Positions 61,838 through 64,000 of a stretch of 64,000 bases of DNA are shown piece by piece. The stretch spans positions 15,686,001-15,750,000 of the forward strand of contig OZ038526.1 in the NCBI GenBank assembly GCA_964036665.1, written 5' to 3'. The notes beneath the pieces are model-generated. The model saw only the letters and a list, made by a program, of their open reading frames with translations, was not told the origin of the DNA and did not search any database. The translations under genes and the position numbers were made by a program. Within the stretch, counting starts at the first letter, position 1, and every line of letters begins with the position of its first letter. The stretch comes from Gordius sp. MW1 (Eukaryota; Nematomorpha; Gordioida; Gordea; Gordiidae).

Positions 61838-63904
61838 CGGAAGTCAATCGAGGATAATAGGATTCTCAAATTGAATTACTTTTATATATTTTTTCATGCT
61901 CTTTCACATAGAATCGAAAAAAATAAATATTTTTACCTCAAAATTTTTCACATATTTTTCTTTGAACCGTATTCATCCGATGAAAGTTGTCGTTTTCAGA
62001 CGTGATTTCTATGATCCCAAGTAAAAATTTATCTGAATCTAAAAACTATTACTTTGAAATCATGATCGCATAGAGCAGTTTTCAAAAATTAAGCACTCAC
62101 GTTGCGATACAACAAACTAATCGCAACAATAAAACGTTGTCTTTTGTCAAAATGATAGTTCTCGCAGCTTAAAACCTCTTTTCAGAAGTCAATCGAGGAT
62201 AATAGGATTCTCAAATTGGCTTACTTTTATATATTTTTTCATGCTCTTTCACATAGAATCGAAAAAAATAAATATTTTTACCTCAAAATTTTTAACATAT
62301 TTTTCTATAAACCGTATTCATCCGATGAAAGTTGTCGTTTTCAGACGTGGTTTCTATGATCCCAAGTAAAAATTTATCAGAATCTAAAAACTATTACTTT
62401 AAAATCATGATCGCATAGAGCAGTTTTCAAAAATTAAGCACTCACGTTGCGATACAACAAACTAATCGCAACAATAAAGCGTTGTCTTTTGTCAAAATGA
62501 TAGTTCTCGCAGCTTAAAACCTCTTTTCGGAAGTCAATCGAGGATAATAGGATTCTCAAATTGGCTTACTTTTATATATTTTTACATGCTCTTTCACATG
62601 GAATAGAAAAAAATAAAAAATTTTGCCTCAAAATTTTTCACATATTTTTCTTTAACCGTATTCATCCGATGAAAGTTGTCGTTTTCAGACGTGGTTTCTA
62701 TGATCCCAAGTAAAAATTTATCAGAATCTAAAAACTATTACTTTGAAATCATGATCGCATAGAGCAGTTTTCAAAAATTAAGCACTCACGTTGCGATACA
62801 ACAAACTAATCGCAACAATAAAACGTTGTCTTTTGTCAAAATGATAGTTCTCGCAGCTTAAAACCTTTTTTCGGAAGTCAATCGAGGATAATAGGATTCT
62901 CAAATTGGCTTACTTTTATATATTTTTACATGCTCTTAGACATGGAATAGAAAAAAATAAAAAATTTTACCTCAAAATTTTTCACATATTTTTCTTTAAC
63001 CGTATTCATCCGATGAAAGTTGTCGTTTTCAGACGTGGTTTCTATGATCCCAAGTAAAAATTTATCAGAATCTCAAAACTATTACTTTGAAATCATGATC
63101 GCATAGAGCAGTTTTCAAAAATTAAGCACTCACGTTGCGATACAACAAACTAATCGCAACAATAAAACGTTGTCTTTTGTCAAAATGATAGTTCTCGCAG
63201 CTTAAAACCTCTTTTCGGAAATCAATCGAGGATAATAGGATTCTCAAATTAAATTACTTTTATATATTTTTTCATGCTCTTTCACATAGAATCGAAAAAA
63301 ATAAATATTTTTACCTCAAAATTTTTCACATATTTTTCTTTGAACCGTATTCATCCGATGAAAGTTGTCGTTTTCAGACGTGGTTTCTATGATCCCAAGT
63401 AAAAATTTATCAGAATCTAAAAACTATTACTTTGAAATCATGATCGCATAGAGCAGTTTTCAAAAATTAAGCACTCACGTTGCGATACAACAAACTAATC
63501 GCAACAATAAAACGTTGTCTTTTGTCAAAATGATAGTTCTCGCAGCTTAAAACCTCTTTTCGGAAGTCAATCGAGGATAATAGGATTCTCAAATTGGCTT
63601 ACTTTTATATATTTTTACATGCTCTTTCACATGGAATAGAAAAAAATAAAAAATTTTGCCTCAAAATTTTTCACATATTTTTCTTTAATTGTATTCATCC
63701 GATGAAAGTTGTCGTTTTCAGACGTGGTTTCTATGATCCCAAGTAAAAATTTATCAGAATCTAAAAACTATTACTTTGAAATCATGATCGCATAGAGCAG
63801 TTTTCAAAAATTAAGCACTCATGTTGCGATACAACAAACTAATCGCAACAATAAAACGTTGTCTTTTGTCAAAATGATAGTTCTTGCAGCTTAAAACCTC
63901 TTTT
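61838..63904 (+). repeat. 8-mer HOR unit, copy 2 (cut by the window edge)
   Basis: Starts are at 61838, 62183, 62528, 62872, 63216 and 63561. All marks from the first six monomers of copy 1 recur at a constant 2753 bp, for example 'tgctcttagacatgg' at 60179/62931 and 'ctttaattgtattc' at 60930/63683. The front of 61838 ('gaggataatagg', 'attgaattac') differs from 59085 ('gatattagg', 'ggcttac'), so the repeated part begins inside this first monomer. 62183 begins 'ttttcagaagtc'. Confidence 0.92.
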
Positions 63905-64000
63905 CGGAAGTCAATCGAGGATAATAGGATTCTCAAATTGAATTACTTTTATATATTTTTTCATGCTCTTTCACATAGAATCGAAAAAAATAAATATTTT
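63905..64000 (+). repeat. Partial monomer at right edge (3' truncated)
   Basis: These are the first 96 bp of a monomer with 'attgaattac', ending at 'aaataaatatttt'. At offset 2753 it matches the monomer starting at 61152, which is expected for the seventh monomer of the 8-mer unit. Confidence 0.93.

Larger units (their letters stand above)
1..64000 (+). repeat. 345-bp satellite DNA array, head-to-tail, fills the window
   Basis: A single monomer family repeats from end to end with no interruption. I fixed the phase at the C of CGG in 'cttttcggaagtc' and found 186 starts from 305 to 63905. That is 185 complete copies; the commonest length is 345 bp, most others fall between 342 and 346, and the extremes are 311 and 348. 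Copies share long identical stretches and differ mainly by class-diagnostic substitutions and 1-8 bp indels. All copies have the same orientation. G+C is about 31% in the reference copy at 8868-9212. There is no transposon, unique spacer or gene in the array. The structure is that of centromeric or heterochromatic satellite DNA in eukaryotes. Which chromosomal domain it comes from is inference, and the species is not identifiable. Confidence 0.98.

Noticed and set aside
1..64000. CRISPR array
   Set aside because: The repeat unit is 345 bp with no short repeat/unique spacer alternation; every base of each unit is repeated.
1..64000. Tandem array of transposable elements or LTR retrotransposons
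   Set aside because: The monomer has no coding capacity, terminal repeats or target-site duplications, and adjacent units join without spacer. A remote origin from a non-autonomous element cannot be excluded but nothing shows it.
1..64000. Dimeric origin of the 345-bp monomer from two about 172-bp halves
   Set aside because: I compared the halves by eye and saw only short shared strings such as 'tttcacata' in the A/T segment, with no alignable second copy. A formal self-alignment could still reveal an old duplication.
1..64000. tRNA or rRNA genes
   Set aside because: No cloverleaf with a tRNA B-box-like motif and no rRNA-like conserved stretch was seen in the monomer or its variants.

Overview
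The whole 64 kb window is one uninterrupted, head-to-tail tandem satellite array. The monomer is AT-rich and has a modal length of 345 bp (about 31% G+C by hand count of the copy at 8868-9212). If each monomer is taken to start at the C of the CGG in 'cttttcggaagtc', I located 186 starts, from 305 to 63905. That gives 185 complete monomers (mean 343.8 bp) plus a 304-bp partial copy at the left edge and a 96-bp partial copy at the right edge. All copies are on the same strand. I found no unique sequence, transposon, RNA gene, CRISPR array or credible protein gene. The only open frames longer than 60 codons start at TTG, lie inside a monomer or across a monomer junction, and exist because of single substitutions or small indels.

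The sequence points to eukaryotic constitutive heterochromatin, such as a centromere, pericentromere or other satellite block. The reasons are the monomer length (about two nucleosomes), the A/T tracts, the higher-order repeat (HOR) structure and the absence of genes. The species cannot be named from this sequence. CpG is not depleted (observed/expected about 1.6 in one monomer), which argues against an organism with heavy germline CpG methylation.

Layout. (1) 305-3353: short deleted monomers (337/333 bp) in a 4-mer HOR of 1352 bp, duplicated in tandem. (2) 3354-10246: mosaic with two copies of a divergent 'D' monomer and a 5-mer repeat. (3) 10247-14382: 6-mer HOR of 2068 bp, two tandem copies, with a related third copy at 16448. 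(4) 12315-20577: a 12-mer HOR of about 4.13 kb. (5) 20578-28451: degraded mosaic with many small deletions and a three-monomer cassette repeated at 1719 bp. (6) 28452-35331: a long paralogous copy of 3021-8867. (7) 35332-37396: a copy of 18171-19890, ending in the last D monomer. (8) 37397-45315: younger-looking local HORs, with a 3-mer of 1032 bp and a dimer of about 687 bp. (9) 45316-59084: homogeneous near-consensus monomers in 7-mer and 10-mer HORs (about 2.41 and 3.44 kb). (10) 59085-64000: an 8-mer HOR of 2753 bp with a nested 686-bp dimer; its second copy runs off the right edge.

There are no genes acting together here. The biology is in the repeat dynamics: nested HORs of 2, 3, 4, 5, 6, 7, 8, 10 and 12 monomers, long-range paralogous blocks about 25-26 kb apart, monomers that look like gene-conversion chimeras, and a conserved 27-bp inverted repeat that all seven D monomers have lost. 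All offsets and lengths were counted by hand from printed coordinates and should be accurate to a base or two.
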